From Holothuria scabra (Eukaryota; Echinodermata; Holothuroidea; Aspidochirotida; Holothuriidae), in assembly GCA_037179385.1 (NCBI GenBank), contig CM074195.1, positions 14,359,887 to 14,423,886 of the forward strand: a stretch of 64,000 nucleotides of DNA, in the 5' to 3' direction. Under the pieces are notes generated by a model. It made no database searches. It had not been told where the DNA came from and saw nothing but the letters and a program-made list of their open reading frames with translations. Of this stretch, positions 10,903 through 23,294 are shown piece after piece; positions within the stretch are counted from its first letter, which is position 1; each line of letters opens with the position of its first letter. The translations under genes and the position numbers were made by a program.

Positions 10903-11105
10903 TGCGGGTTGGCGGTTATAGGATAGGCCCATGGTATTTCCCGTCTGTCTTAAGAGGCGACTAAAGGGAAACAAAAATTGAACTTGAACCTATAGTACTG
11001 GGAAATAAATTAAAACTTTGAACTTCTTACCAAGTTGACTGGCATTATATAAAACATTGGTGTTGGTGTGTCGTTAAATCACAGATCTAACGAACTAACA
11101 TACGT
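10903..11105 (-). repeat. SINE-like element, family 1 (split by the hAT element)
   Basis: On the - strand the order is ATTTAACGACACACCAACAC, GGTTCAAGTTCAATTTTTG, GTCGCCTCTTAAGACAGACG, GGGAAATACC, matching copies at 5525 and 44255. The 3' side is interrupted at the TSD of the transposon at 8224-10894, so the element was there first. Confidence 0.6.
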
Positions 11106-11109
11106 GTTT

Positions 11110-13380
11110 TCAACTAAAGTACATTTAAGTTCTGTTATTGGGTGTTGGGAATGAAGAAAAGCATCAGTGCTTTGAACCCGGAACTGAAACAAGTGTGTGT
11201 GTGTTAAACTAGCTTTTTATTGGCGTCGCACATGCCTAGTTTTTTCCAATACGGATTTTTTCAATGACCGCTCCTCCTTGGCCAAGGGAGGCCGTTAAAT
11301 GAGACAAATCGAGAATTAACTTCCAAATGAGTGTAACGGTATGGGGATGGGAAAACCTACGTTTTAAATTTCGGGCCCTTGCTGTAACTGTTGAGAGGGG
11401 GAGTCCAATTTCAGGAGTATCCACGCATGTCTCATCTTTCAGAATGAATACTACCTAATAAGTTATTTTGTAGCATTTTCGATCTGCCGTGTTCCCAAAC
11501 ATTTATACGATGCGACTGAAAATCAGGTGTTCAAGGTTTTCAGGGCACTGATTTGAAAAATATAACTAAAAAGAGCTAAAAAGGTCCCCTTCCTTATAAT
11601 GGAGAGCAACGGGGTTAAAGGGGTGGTGAAAAACGCTTTCGGAATATGCAATATGATACTTCCACATTATGTTTTGGGGTTGCTGGGCACGATGAGTCCA
11701 CAAATGACACGCGGATTTGATACGATGCACGTTCATCACATAACATATACTGTGAGGGTTTTTTGGGGGGCGGGGGCATGGGGGATACTTTTGTGGGAGG
11801 CTGGAGTTTACTACCAAAGCGTAGTGCTACAATCGGTTGGTGCGGATCGTACAAAGAAAATTTTGCATTTTAACACCTTCCAGATGGCTGGAAATGGCAT
11901 TTGCCAGGTATAATTGTCTTTAATTCTGATGAGGAAAATTTATGATTTTTCTCAAATTCAAACACATTTTTGAAATACTGATTACCTCAGTTCATCCCAC
12001 TGGACTATGGATCCTAGGATTGCAAAACATCCGAAATCATGCTGTATGTTGCAAGAAGCTGTTTCAGTACACGGTTGAGTAAGTTATTTCCGTAGGCGTT
12101 GGGGAACACTTTAGTTTTGGGGCAGAAGATATTTTTGCCCGAAAAATTTAATACAGTCCGAAAGACAATCTAAGCAGAGCGACACCACTGGTTGGCGCGG
12201 AGCGTCCAGAAAATTTGAAAAACTCGTACACCTGAGGCAGTAAAAATGGCATTTCCTACGCTTGGGATATTATCAGTCGCCATTTTGAGGATCCTTTTAA
12301 TAAAATATAAAAATCACTTAAAACTAAAAGTTTGCTAGGAAAGAAATTTTGAAAAATCGGAGCCCTAAGACTGTCGAAAATGGCATTTCCCAAGCTTATA
12401 GGGGGAAGCTTATACCAGATGAAATGTATCACTACCAATGGATGGAATGGTCTTGCATATTTTCGTGGGAAAACTATAAACGGAATTGAAAACATGCTTG
12501 AAAACATGCTAATAAATTTTTGCGAATCTTGGCTAAGTTCAATAAATATTGATGAAATTGTGTGCCTGACATAACTTTTGACAAGTATATACATGATTTT
12601 ACTTTTGAAAAAAGTAACATTACAAGATATGTTTGAATGAATTTTCCAGCAGATTTATGGAAAGACATTCTCTCTGCATCATTATAGTAACAAAAAAGAA
12701 ATTACCCGACTTTCACAACCGTTGCCCGTATTTGGCTATAGGGCATCTGGCAAACCGTTGGGCAGTGAACCTGAACACCCTTCTGTCTGTCCGTTGAATT
12801 AATTTGGCAATTGAAAACGTCCCCAATATTTATTAAACCTTCTCTCAAATATTTCACCATTTCGGGCAATTTTAAAAAATTAAAGAACTGTCCTAATATT
12901 CTCCAAATTCTTTTCCAAATTTTTCCCACATTCCTACCCGACTTTACATTTGGCAGCAATTTGGGGCCAGTCTTCCCCCTGCACCCGTCTCGCACTCCAG
13001 TAGGTATGTCCATTCCACCCAAGAGGTAAGTGAGTTCATGTGAGGTAATAGTGGTAACGTTGCGACCCTTGGGACAGCATTGACCCAACATGGGGTTGGT
13101 TGCTGCACTGGCCAATGGTTGGCAGCACTGGCCAAAAGTGCAAATTTCTTCAAACCACTCAAATATTCTACCTTCACACCAAGTTTGATTTTGGAACAAA
13201 TTTGTGCATTCCCACGAACTGAAAAAATATCTATAGGAGATAGAAACAGGCCAGATGGTATGAGCCGGGTAGCCCGGATTGAATATTATCACCGGCCAGC
13301 ACGAATATAAGTTTTGGACCAAGTCTCTAGTGGATGGGGTGGGGACTGCTAGGGGGAAGGCAATTTAGTAAGGGGAAGCA
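11110..13380. other. Repeat-derived non-coding region with two copies of the hAT internal block
   Basis: Copies of the GGTTGGYGCGGAKCGTACA-AAAATTTT block lie at about 11838-11910 and 12167-12225, so much of this stretch is probably diverged transposon interior, but I could not find its ends. A 206-codon open frame on the - strand (12702-13322) has no recognised motif and overlaps open frames on the other strand; I do not call it a gene. Confidence 0.5.
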
Positions 13381-13384
13381 ACAA

Positions 13385-15140
13385 CTTCGTACGAAATATA
13401 TATGTACAGGCTATGCCAATTGAAATGCAGCCTTTTGTTTCCTTCTCATCGTATAGCAATTCAATGAAAGAATGAATGAAATAAACCGTTTATTTGCGCT
13501 TAAGTGTCCAAAATAATAATTTTTTTCTTTGCGTCATCTCGCATAAGAATAAAGTCAGTCTATCGTTCAGTTTTGAGAACACTGTACTACATCACAATCA
13601 ATACCCCAGTATTTACGACTGTTAGTGTTACATTTTGAAAAATAAAGCGTATCGTAACACTTAATCAAAACTTAAACGTACGTGTTAATAGCAAATTTCT
13701 GTACAGTGCAGTGAAGATATAGGGCTTGTTAATTCATTAACACACTAACGCGTTATCGGTGAGGCAAGTAAGGTCTATATATTAAGCAATATTTCGTACA
13801 GTTTCACACAAACCTGCATGCAAAGATGATAATAATAAGTTGAGTAGCTCGTAAACAAACTTAAGTTCAACTTAGTAGGAACCAAAATTAAGTTGTTGTC
13901 GCTTTAAAACATGGACTGCAGACGAAACGCTTTATCTTAGAAAATCTACTTGTTGACGAAACTAATCTGTTGAAAAGATACCACTAACGTTGAAATGCCA
14001 TTTCTTTTGCCTGACTCATGTGAATAACCCCATAAGGGGAAAATTGAAGGCAGCCTGTCCCTCAGATTTAGGTCCGTATTACCAAACAATATTTTGCTAA
14101 TTTTCGTAAGAAGCTACATGCATGGATGATAATTTTTAGAGCATAGCTGGTAACTTGAACATATCTTTGTTTTACTTCGTACGAAATATATTTATTCGTT
14201 GTCGCTTTAAGCCTGGACAGAAAAAATGTCGTATCTTACTGGATCCATTTGCCGACGAAACCAATCGAGAAACTATTCCGCAAGTTGTAATCTCATTTCT
14301 TTTGACTTTGTCTTGAAAGCAACTTTACTTAAAATTAAGAAAATGATCGCTCAGTTATTCAATGTATATCGTAAACAATGTACTTGGCCATAACATTTCC
14401 GTACAAAGCTGTTTAAATGCATACTAATAATTTCAGCACTTTGTAAACATACACTACACTACTAGTACTTCGTCCGAAATATAAACTTAAAATTTTCCGC
14501 CTTAAGCAGGAATCGACATAGTACATTTATCTCACTAGATATATTTCTACAACAAACAAATCAAGTGAAAAGCTATAAATTGGAATGTCTAGTATAACGT
14601 TGACTTTCTCCCGGGTGCATCATCATTACATAAATTAAAGGGGACTTCAATCTCTCAAATTTATATCTACATTACCAAACAATATTTCGTACATTTTGTA
14701 GGAAGCTGTATCCATGCGTAAGAGTAATTTGAGTAGCTCGTAAACATGTTTTTGTTAGATCTACTTTGTACAAAATAATAGGCCTATTACACTGTTGTCG
14801 CCTTTAAGCCGGAACAGACAAGGTGCTTTAATCTCATTGGATCAATTGCTTACCAAGCAAATCGAATGAAAAGCTACCCCGCACGTTGAAATGTCATTTC
14901 TGTGGCTTTCTCGTAAGCAACTTTACTTTAAAAAGGAGCTTCACTGGCACTTTTTAGATATATATATTTCGTGAGCAATATACTCCGAACGTTTTCGTAC
15001 GAAACTCGTAATTACTCGTAGTCACTATTTAAGTACTTCATAGAATATATTAGTACTTCTTTGTACGAAACATAAAGTTCACTTTAATCTTCCGCCTTCA
15101 GCCGGGACCTATATAGCCTAGTGCGTTGGTCTTACTAGAT
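13385..15140. repeat. ~295-bp tandem array
   Basis: The segment ACTTCGTACGAAATAT followed by TTGTCGCTTTAAGC, a GACGAAACCAATC-like block, TTTCTTTTGACTTT and AATATTTCGTACA recurs with anchors near 13870, 14174, 14466, 14764 and 15055. Units are diverged. Related pieces continue at 18749-18870 and about 25585-25690, showing that transposons have split or copied the array. Confidence 0.8.
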
Positions 15141-15776
15141 CATATTTGTCCTCAGCTTTAGGTCTTAATTCTTGTTTGTTCGCTAAAAGAAAACCATGGA
15201 CTAACCCTAAGGCTCCTCTAATTAAAGAACCATCGAGGCCGAAAGGAAAAGGACCTGGGAAATGTGTTGCCATTTTCTTGTTAGAGAATACTGGCGCGAA
15301 TACCCCCAAAAGGATGTTGGGATATTACCCCCTCCCCCCACAAGTTGCAGAAGAGCCCAAAAGTCTTAAGGTGCTTTTTCCCCATAGGCATATGCCGTAA
15401 CAAAGGCTACCGTTGCCCTTTGGAGGGAAATAAGGCAAAAGTTGGTCAAGTTTCCGGCTGAGGGGATACTCTACGTACGCTGATACTCCACCAAGTGTTT
15501 GTGTAATATATTTTGAGTAAATGATTTAAACAGTTTATTTTTAGCAAGATATAGATTCATAATTGTAATAAACTTTTTTACGAAAGAATTTAAATCGTTG
15601 TTGGACGCGATATGCATTGTCGTTGATCTAGTGGGTAACCAGCTGTTTTCAGTAAAGCGCGACCCCTCCAGCAAGTTGAAGTGTCCAATAGCCTTTTGCA
15701 AGCAGTGTTGTTTTCGTGTGTTATTTCACCTATAAAATAAAGGCAACTTACTGTTTAATTAGATATCAATACATCA
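15140..15776. other. No gene seen
   Basis: AT-rich sequence between the tandem array and the 15782-18743 transposon. The short open frames on either strand overlap each other and show no domain. Confidence 0.4.
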
Positions 15777-16213
15777 CAATCCAGGGCCGTCACCAGGGGG
15801 GTGCGGAGGGTGCGAACGCACCCCCTTCCAGACCTGCCCGCCAAAAGAAAAAAAATTGGGGCCCCAAAAAATTGGGGGAAGTGCGTCGCCGCCGGGTGTG
15901 GAGATTTTTTTTTTTAAATGCGGTCGGAATTGTGCATGGAACGACCAAACGGACGGAAGTCTTTCCTACGTTTTCAGTACTTCTAGACTATCACGTGGCG
16001 AAGTTTCAGCTCGTCGTCGATTTCACAAGTATCTTCGAGAGATCTATCACTATTCGCGTCAGTAAATCCAGGGCTGCATTTCCATCAGTCATTTCCGCTC
16101 AACCTTCCTCCCAGCCTAGGCTTCGAGTTCGAAGTATCGCAGGCCACAGCACAGTTTTAGTTCGCCTCAGTTATAGTCAGTTCGTAGCAGTACGGGTTCG
16201 CGTTTTACGCTAC

Positions 16214-16302
16214 CGGATCCTTCTGACCGCGTGCTTGGTCTAACGGTAAGAGCATCCGGCTTTCACGCGGAAATTCCGGGTTCGCTTTCCAGGTCGAGTC
16301 AT
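16214..16302 (+). repeat. tRNA-Glu(UUC)-like SINE head
   Basis: Contains A-box TGGTCTAACGG, an anticodon loop CTTTCAC (anticodon TTC) on an imperfect stem, and a B-box-like GGGTTCGCTTTCC. The acceptor ends do not pair and the T-arm is degenerate, so it is not a working tRNA. The sequence breaks at the TSD of the element at 16303-18032 and continues at 18033 into the family 2 SINE body, suggesting a tRNA-derived SINE. Confidence 0.6.
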
Positions 16303-18032
16303 CAGTGGCGTGGGCTAGCCCCCCCCCGAGTTTCTTCAGGTCCCCAAGATTTTTTTGCCTCCTGATAAAGTAATTGAGAGAAAATAAAGTGTTTGAACGG
16401 AAAACACTTTGAAGTATTTCCTTCAAAAAAAGTAAATAAAATGTGTAACAATTAATAAAACTTGCATGAATGTGTGTAAAACACTTTATGTGTGCACGTA
16501 TGAAATCAAGTAATAACTTCAAAATGATTACTTTCACTAAATTAGATACCGTATATAATCTGCACTGTCGTTTATTGCATTACACTTAGAAGATAAAACG
16601 AACGTTTCGGCGGCAAACTCTAATTTGACTTTGTTAAGTTAAGACTCTTTCTGCCTTTCTATGGCTGGTTGATTTACTGAAAACAAGGCAATAATACACT
16701 GGAGACTATTCTTACATTACCATTCCTATACTTTATCCTACACAAAATATGTCTTCAAGGCCCTGTTCTCTCACCCGAAACAGTACCAATTCTTCTAACT
16801 TTCTAACTTAAGCTCCTCCCACTATTGTCTGTAATTCATTCTCATCCAGAGACAATAACAGTTGATTGCTTCGAGTATAGAAAAGCTCAATGTTTATAAA
16901 CAAAACACTCTCAGTACAGTTCATCCTGTGTAATAAAAGCTTTGGTATTCTGCATTGTTTGAATTAGCTGTCAATCAAGGAGCTAAACCAATGGAGAATT
17001 TCAGTACACCCTACCAAAATTGTGGTTTGAGGTGAGAAGATTGGCCGTTTAAGGGTAAGGGTGCCTTCGAATGATTCTTCCCATCCATCCCTAACAAGCA
17101 GGCCTATGTCGTGCCTCACTCCTTCCCATGACAAGTGCCACTGTAGAACGATTTCTTCAAGAAGTCCTCTTTTTACTAGTTGGCACTGGCGTCCGGGCGG
17201 GTTCGTAAAATGTCCACAAGGTCCGCATTTCATGTGTTTCCCGCATGATCCATACTTCGGATTTGCGGTTTAAGTTTTTTGAGAGATTTTAATTTTGAGA
17301 TATTTTAATTATGACTAGGTAATGTACCGATGACTGAACAAATACTGCACCATTTTCCATTTCAACACCACTGAAAACCGGAAAACATTGTTTCTTTGGA
17401 AGTATGTATGCCACGTGTAAAGTCTCTACAAAGAATAAAAATGAGGATTTTGAAAATTTTCATGTTCCCCAAATAGGAAATTCAAAAACGTAGGCAATAA
17501 TCAGTTCAAAGTTTTGCGAAACATAGCACCATTTTGCATGGAGCAAATATAACGCAAGAAAAGTTTCTCAGAGGGGGACACAACTAATGTTGGTTTCCCG
17601 TTTGAAGCTGAAATCTGTTCAAATATTGCCGCATTTGCGATCTACGTTCTCCTGAATTTCAAAATTTTTCCCAAGAGAAAGGGAGATACCGGTTCCCTTC
17701 AGTCTCATCCTCCAGGCCATGACACAGATCAGAAATGCCCAGATTTTGGGTCCCCAAAAAGTGTATGTATTATCATTTTTCATAGATTGATTTTTCATTC
17801 ACACTATTTGAAAAGGGGCAGACATGAGACTCGTATTTCAAGGCTGGGCGCAACCGGCTTAAAACACGTAAGAAGTGCAGTTTCCAGCCATCTGGAGGGT
17901 TTGTAAAACCGCGCCAACCGCTGGTGGCGCTCCGCGTAGATAGTCTTGCCGCGCCTGACCCTTGGATGTACCAGTCCCCCATTTATTACCTAGCCCCCCC
18001 CCCCGAAAATTCCATCCTGGGCTACGCCACTG
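16303..18032. mobile_element. Non-autonomous hAT-type element, TSD CGAGTCAT (1.73 kb)
   Basis: Ends read CAGTGGCGTGGGCTAGCC and, inverted, CAGTGGCGTAGCCCAGGATG. The exact 8-bp duplication CGAGTCAT is at 16295-16302 and 18033-18040. No transposase. It contains a copy of the ~300-bp MITE (16757-17053) and the CCGCGCCAACCGCTGGTGG block near 17911. Nested in the 15782-18743 element. Confidence 0.85.
16757..17053. mobile_element. MITE copy, same family as 8551-8854
   Basis: Starts AAGGCCCTGTTCTCTCACCC and ends with GGTGAGAAGATTGGCCGTTT. Interior blocks such as AAACACTCTC, TGTGTAATARAAGCTTTGG and CTGCATTGTTTGAATTA match the first copy in order. A TTAA is not preserved on the left. Confidence 0.7.
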
Positions 18033-18205
18033 CGAGTCATACCAAAGACTCTAAAAAAGGAACCTACTGCCGTTGTACCTGATGCTCAGCATAAGCAATG
18101 GAGTAGGGGGAAACAATCCAGGGGGCCACAACTGGAAAAAGGCCGTGGCCGGCTCGACTTGAACCAATAGGTTGGAACTGGGCCGTTAAACTCTATCTAA
18201 CTAAC
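18033..18205 (+). repeat. SINE family 2 body
   Basis: Contains AGCATAAGCAATGGAGTAGG, CCACAACTGGAAAAAGGCCG, GGCTCGACTTGAACCAATAG and AACTGGGCCGTTAAAC, ending in CTAACTAACTAAC. It continues the tRNA-like head at 16214-16302 once the nested transposon is ignored. Confidence 0.65.
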
Positions 18206-18959
18206 TAACAAGCTACCGAATCCATCGCAAATTTAGCAGTACGACACTGTGGCCTAGTACCAGGTACCAGTATTTCTTTTTACAGGAATCAGTCATTTCA
18301 TCCAAGTTGTGTGTTAGTGTAAAACAGTTTATAGTTTATAATCCCCGTCAGGACATTGGTTCATAATAGTGGACAGACTCATTACTGGAGGAGTGAACCA
18401 AATTAGGACCGACTAAATTTTGAACTGTGAGTGTTTCATACTTAATACAGTTTCAATTATGTTAGGGGTCAAATTTATTTGTGAGTTAATCATTCATATG
18501 TGTTTTCAAGGAGAATATAATGATTACAGTTATCAATCACCCTCCCAGAAGCAGTTGATCCTACGCCTGAATTTCCTCTCTTGGTATGCACCAGATTGTG
18601 CCATTTTAAGTTGAAAAATTGCAAAGCTCCCAACCCATGCCCACCCCCTTCTGCTACTTCGTGGCCTCGTCCACAACAATTTCCTCACCCACATGCTCGA
18701 GTTTCAAAACGCACCCCTTTGAAAAAAGCTGGTGACGGCCCTGCAATCAATACTTTGGTGCGGTTCCGTACGAAGTTGCATGCATATATAATAATAATTT
18801 CGGTGGTTTGTAACATATTGTAGTTACTTCTTCGTACAAAATGAAACTCTATTGAAATGTTCGTTCCCCATAATACCCCTTTTTGGTTCCTTGTGTTGAC
18901 AAAGGAACCTATGTAGTCAAGTTGGCGTATGTATGTGTGTGTGTGTGTGTGTATGTGTG

Positions 18960-19880
18960 TATGTGACACATTGGAATGCGAGGTATGTGACACGATAACT
19001 CAATAACCGAGTACGCAATTTTTCTCAAACTTGGTGTGTACATGTATCGTATTCAGGAGATGTGCCCTATTGTTTTTGGTGCCCATATCTTGCATATTAA
19101 TGAGTATACAGGGCTTAATGTGTACATTGGAATGCGAGGTATGTGACACGATAACTCTATAATCGAGAGCTCAATTTTCATCAAACTTGCTTGGTACATG
19201 TATTTTATTGAGTAGATGTGCCCTATTATTTTTGGTGGTCATATCTTGCATATTAATGAGTGGGCGGGGCTAAATGTAAAAATTCTTAAAATGACATTAT
19301 CTTGCCACTGAAACATATTAGAGGGGTGGTGTAATGGAGATTGTGTTCGTCTAAGTGAAGTAAATGTGATGACCCAGATTGACCTCACTTGACCTCATTT
19401 GACCTTGTGACCTTTGTAAAATTTTTTTATGGATGCCTGGATTAGTCTTGATCAGACAAACCAAAAAGGCAATTACACAACCCTCCTAGGATGTTCCTAA
19501 CTTGAGTTATTGACAATTAAGTGACAAGAAAGTTAGTGTGTAGGTCATATGCAAGGTATGGAGTGGAATAACTCAATAACCAAGTAACATAGGGGGATGT
19601 CTTAATGGAAAGTTGTGTTCATCTGAGGGAAGTGCACGTGTTGACCTACTTTGTGACCTCATTTGACCTTTTGACCTTTGGGACTTTGTGTGATGCCTGG
19701 ATTTGTCTTGTTGAGATGAACAGCAAAGGCACTTATTCTACCCTTCTATGATGTTGCTAACTTGAGTTATTGTCATTTCAGTGAAAAGTTAGTGGTGTGT
19801 GTGTATGTTTGTGCATTATATGCTTTGGAATGCAAGGCATTAAGTGTGATAATTCAATAACCAAATCATAAAGGGAGGTC
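18960..19880. repeat. ~160-bp and ~265-bp tandem units, same superfamily as 3.0-4.4 kb
   Basis: Two near-identical ~160-bp units begin with ACATTGGAATGCGAGGTATG (18967 and about 19128) and include GATGTGCCCTATTATTTTTGG and GCATATTAATGAG. After 19320 a longer unit recurs with GACCTCATTTGACCTT and TGACCTTTG (about 19390 and 19660), inverse AGGTCA half-sites. A (GT)n run lies at 18930-18965. Confidence 0.75.
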
Positions 19881-21193
19881 ACACAAGCAGGGATGATCCT
19901 TTAGCAAATATATCTGGTTGTCCAGAGGACAGACAACCTGCATTGGAAATTGGTTGTCCTTCCCAAAACTTGGTTATATCCCCCACGACAAATGCAAAAT
20001 ATGTTTGCAAGCTATAACAGTATTTTTTAGTAATACAAAAGAAAAATAAAAAGCTCTGCTGTATGCTATGCTACTATAGCAACTTAAAATTCAATAGAAA
20101 AAGCAGAAGAGGCTGATCTGGATGCTTTCATACCTTATGGCACACATGTCCCTTAGACTTTTTGGGTGATATGTCTTTGTTTGATTGGTATAACATCCAA
20201 CTGAAGTTTAATGCCTTTTGACTAATGCAATGTATGAAAGAAAAGAAGAATTATAACCCCCTCTCAGTCTAAAAGCAGTTTAGCTAGCAATGATGCCAGT
20301 AGTGCAATTTTTATTTTCAAAAAACCTTTTCCTCATATACAGTATTAAAGTTATTAACAATGCAAGTTTTGACTCCACTTTTTATAACATATATCACAAT
20401 ACTAAAATATAAAAGCAGTTTGTCTTCTTTACCTCTGCTTTCACACTACTGGGACTAGTATGCCTCTTTGAACACCCTCTTCAGGTTGACAGGTCAAGTT
20501 GAAAGTAATTTATTAGATAAAATTACAAAGCTATGTTTGTTTCTTGTTCTCTGGTGAAATTGTGAAATAGAAATTGTAGCAGACTTTCGGGCCTTTGCTT
20601 ATTTTTCCTTTTAAGGCAAACGCATAGGTAGTCCAAATGACAACCATGGCATAATTTCTAGTTCTCCATCATAAGTTTTGGTTGTCAGGGATGACCAGAT
20701 GACTGTTACATTTGTTCCTTGCACAAGGGACAGTTGTGTTTGTAAAATGCAGTGTTGACCTACGTTGACTATATTTGACCTTTGTGACTTCTTTGTAAGG
20801 TCTGGATTTGAATTATTGAGATGGACCAATTAGGGCAATGCCAATTAACTACCCTCATATACTGCCCCAAACTCAAGTAAATGACAATTTTAATAGTGAA
20901 GGTGATGTGTGTATGTATTTGTCACATGGAAATGGGATGTATGCAGAGTGATAACTTGAAAAATCCAAGTGTTCAATTTCTCTCAAACTGCAAGTGTTTG
21001 ATTTGAAATCTAATGTGCCTGTATGTTTTTGGGTGAAGGCCAAAAGTCATTGGGGCTAAAGGTGCCAATTATGCCTTACCTTAATTGCAACTCCCTAAAT
21101 AAAAAAATCATCTTAAATGCACGGAACCATAGTGCCCTTGGGCTCTTGTTTTGGTATATTACTTCTTTGTCGAGTGCAAAGCAAACCACACGT
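19881..21193. other. Diverged repeat remnants, no gene
   Basis: A unit of the same superfamily reappears at about 20750-21060 (TTGACCTACGTTGACTATAT, GATGTGTGTATG). Between 19890 and 20680 the sequence is AT-rich with no conserved coding; repeated GGTTGTCC/GGTTGTCAGG motifs near 19915-19960 and 20680 hint at an inserted element whose ends I could not define. Confidence 0.45.
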
Positions 21194-21974
21194 TAAAGTC
21201 ACAGGGCTGTAGTCGAGTCCAACAAGTTCGAGTCCAAGTCCAAAAGCTCAAGTCCGAGTCCAAGTCCAAGTCCAGTGCTCTCGAGTCCAAGTCCAAAAGT
21301 AGTAAAACAACAATAGTATTTTCTGGTAAAGATCTAGACCTATGGTTGCTATAGCTGTATGAACAAGGACAAACTTGGACTCAATTCCTGATTCAATCTA
21401 GGTTTTCCTGTACTTGGAATTGGCCTGGAATGGTCCTGAAATTGGAACTGGCCCGGAATGGGTTTCAACTGGACCTGAAATCAAAGCGGAGCCCATGCAC
21501 TGCAGCTGAGTCCACTTATCTGGCTAAATGAAAATTGTGCCTCTCTTACATACTAAGTAAACAGTAGCTCATATTTTTCACTTAAAATCAGCCAATTGTC
21601 TGGGAGAAATGCCGCAACCTGGGGACGTTTACAGCAGTGCATGGGGTCCTGATGGGAATGCTCAAATATACTCAGGAATTTTGTAAGTGGACAAAGTCTT
21701 TTTGTTGGGGTAATGGATTTTTAAGTTGTCCTGGAACTGCAGGCTGGCTATAGAGAAACACTGTGAAAATACAGTCTGGTTTTAAATTTGTAACCCAAAG
21801 GACAGGCTGTTTGAGAATATAGTACAATGTAAACGCTATTGGTGATTATGCAGGAATTGCATCAAGGGCTCCCAATAGTGGGAATGTACTCAGTGCTGAG
21901 AGCAACCTGAAACCAATTTTGGGAGGGCACACCAAATATTTTTAAATAACAGAGGCATCAGCTGGGCTTTAATT

Positions 21975-22068
21975 ATACGGCCTGTCTATAGTTAGTTTGT
22001 TAGTTAGTCAGACAGTTTTACGGCCCAGTTTCCAACCTAGTATTGGTTCAAGTCGAGCCCTTTCTAAA
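21975..22068 (-). repeat. SINE family 2 fragment
   Basis: The + strand reads TTAGTTTGTTAGTTAGTCAG, TTTTACGGCCCAGTT, TTGGTTCAAGTCGAGCCC, the reverse of the family 2 tail seen at 18150-18205. Confidence 0.65.
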
Positions 22069-22516
22069 GCTATACTGCAGACATCTGGTTGTATGGACAA
22101 TCCCTTAGTAGCTGCTCTACTAGCATAAAGCCCACAAAGCTATCTCTGGACAATTTCATATATGCATGCAAAACCAGCTGCCATATTGCCCATTTGTCTT
22201 CATGAATATCATGTAGTACAGCACACATATATATACAGAGGCTAATGAAAGTTGCACATATGTTACTTGTTAGGATCAACAACAAAACAACATTGTCATA
22301 CTGTACTGTACATTATACTGTTCAAAGCATTGTATGTGTACAGTATCGACATACAACCTGTAAAGGATCCGACTCGCAGATGGCCTGACAAGTTATTTAG
22401 GTAACTTTCCCGGCCACCATATTAACTGTTACTTGCTAGTTTTTTACCTGGCTGTGTCTAGTCCATGGGAAGCATGTGGTGGAGCAATTGTTCCAGTAAG
22501 GTGGAGGAGGTATGAT

Positions 22517-23294
22517 CATGGGCGTCCGCAGAAATTTTTACAAGGGGGGGCAAGGTCATTCATGGATGATTAAATTGTGTACACTATCTAAGCGGAGCGC
22601 CACCATAGGTTGGCGCGGAGCGTACAAGAAAATTTTGGGCTTTACAAACCCTCCAGATTCCCGGAAACGACACTTGGCGAATGTTATAAGCTGCATGTAC
22701 CCAGCCCTGAAACAGGAATTTCATGTCTGTAATTTTTAGATTTTTAGAATTTTCAATGTAAAAAATTGTTGAAGGGAAATCTGCCTCTCTGTCACGGCCT
22801 CGCACGCCTATGCACGATAAAACTTACGCTGTCAAACAGCCTGTATAGGATCCGTTACCCAATTATGAATCATACCCCCCCCCCCCCCATATTCACCTTG
22901 TATATCCTATTTACATTTGCGCGTCGCCACTTGAGATCAGCATGGGACCAAACCAAGCCAACGCATTCATCAATAGTCGGATGCCATATGCACACTACAT
23001 ACCTGAAAACCAGTACAATTTTGGCATAGTTTTTACAATTACAAATTTCCAATAGATGTCACGAATGATGTTCCCCAAATTTCGATTTCACTATTCAGCA
23101 TACCATCCTCTCTTTTGCTATTCGTGGTCAAATGTCCGCATATTTCACGAGTAGAAAATGACGCTGTGAGTGAAGATATTTTGATGATTTATTTTTAATT
23201 TTTTTTATTTAAATTTTTAATTAATTTTTTCACAAGTTTGATTTTCCGGGGGGGGGGGCAAGTGCCCCCTTGCCCCCCCTTCCGGACGCCCATG
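22517..23294. mobile_element. 778-bp hAT-type MITE, TSD GGTATGAT
   Basis: Terminal inverted repeats share CATGGGCGTCCG, followed by G-rich runs on both sides. The exact 8-bp duplication GGTATGAT occupies 22509-22516 and 23295-23302. The interior carries CTAAGCGGAGCGCCACCATA plus GGTTGGCGCGGAGCGTACA, the block shared by several elements here. No transposase. Nested in the 21202-25478 element. Confidence 0.88.

Larger units (their letters stand above)
15782..18743. mobile_element. DNA transposon with perfect 15-bp TIR, composite (2.96 kb)
   Basis: Both ends carry CAGGGCCGTCACCAG as exact inverted repeats. A 5-bp duplication CAATC flanks it (15777-15781 and 18744-18748). The end sequence looks hAT-like, but 5 bp rather than 8 bp points to a hAT5-type or other superfamily. 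No transposase is seen. It contains a tRNA-headed SINE that is itself split by another hAT-type element. It inserted into a copy of the ~295-bp array unit. Confidence 0.75.

Noticed and set aside
12702..13322. 206-codon open frame on the - strand
   Set aside because: Longest unexplained frame in a repeat-derived stretch, but it has no recognised motif, unlikely composition, and the other strand is also open in parts. No splice or promoter context supports it.
16214..16302. Functional tRNA-Glu(UUC)
   Set aside because: Acceptor ends do not pair and the T-arm is degenerate; the sequence continues into a repeated SINE body.
19888..20700. Transposon inserted into the 19-21 kb array
   Set aside because: CAGGGATGATCC on the left has no inverted partner; GGGATGACC near 20687 is in direct orientation and no target duplication was found.
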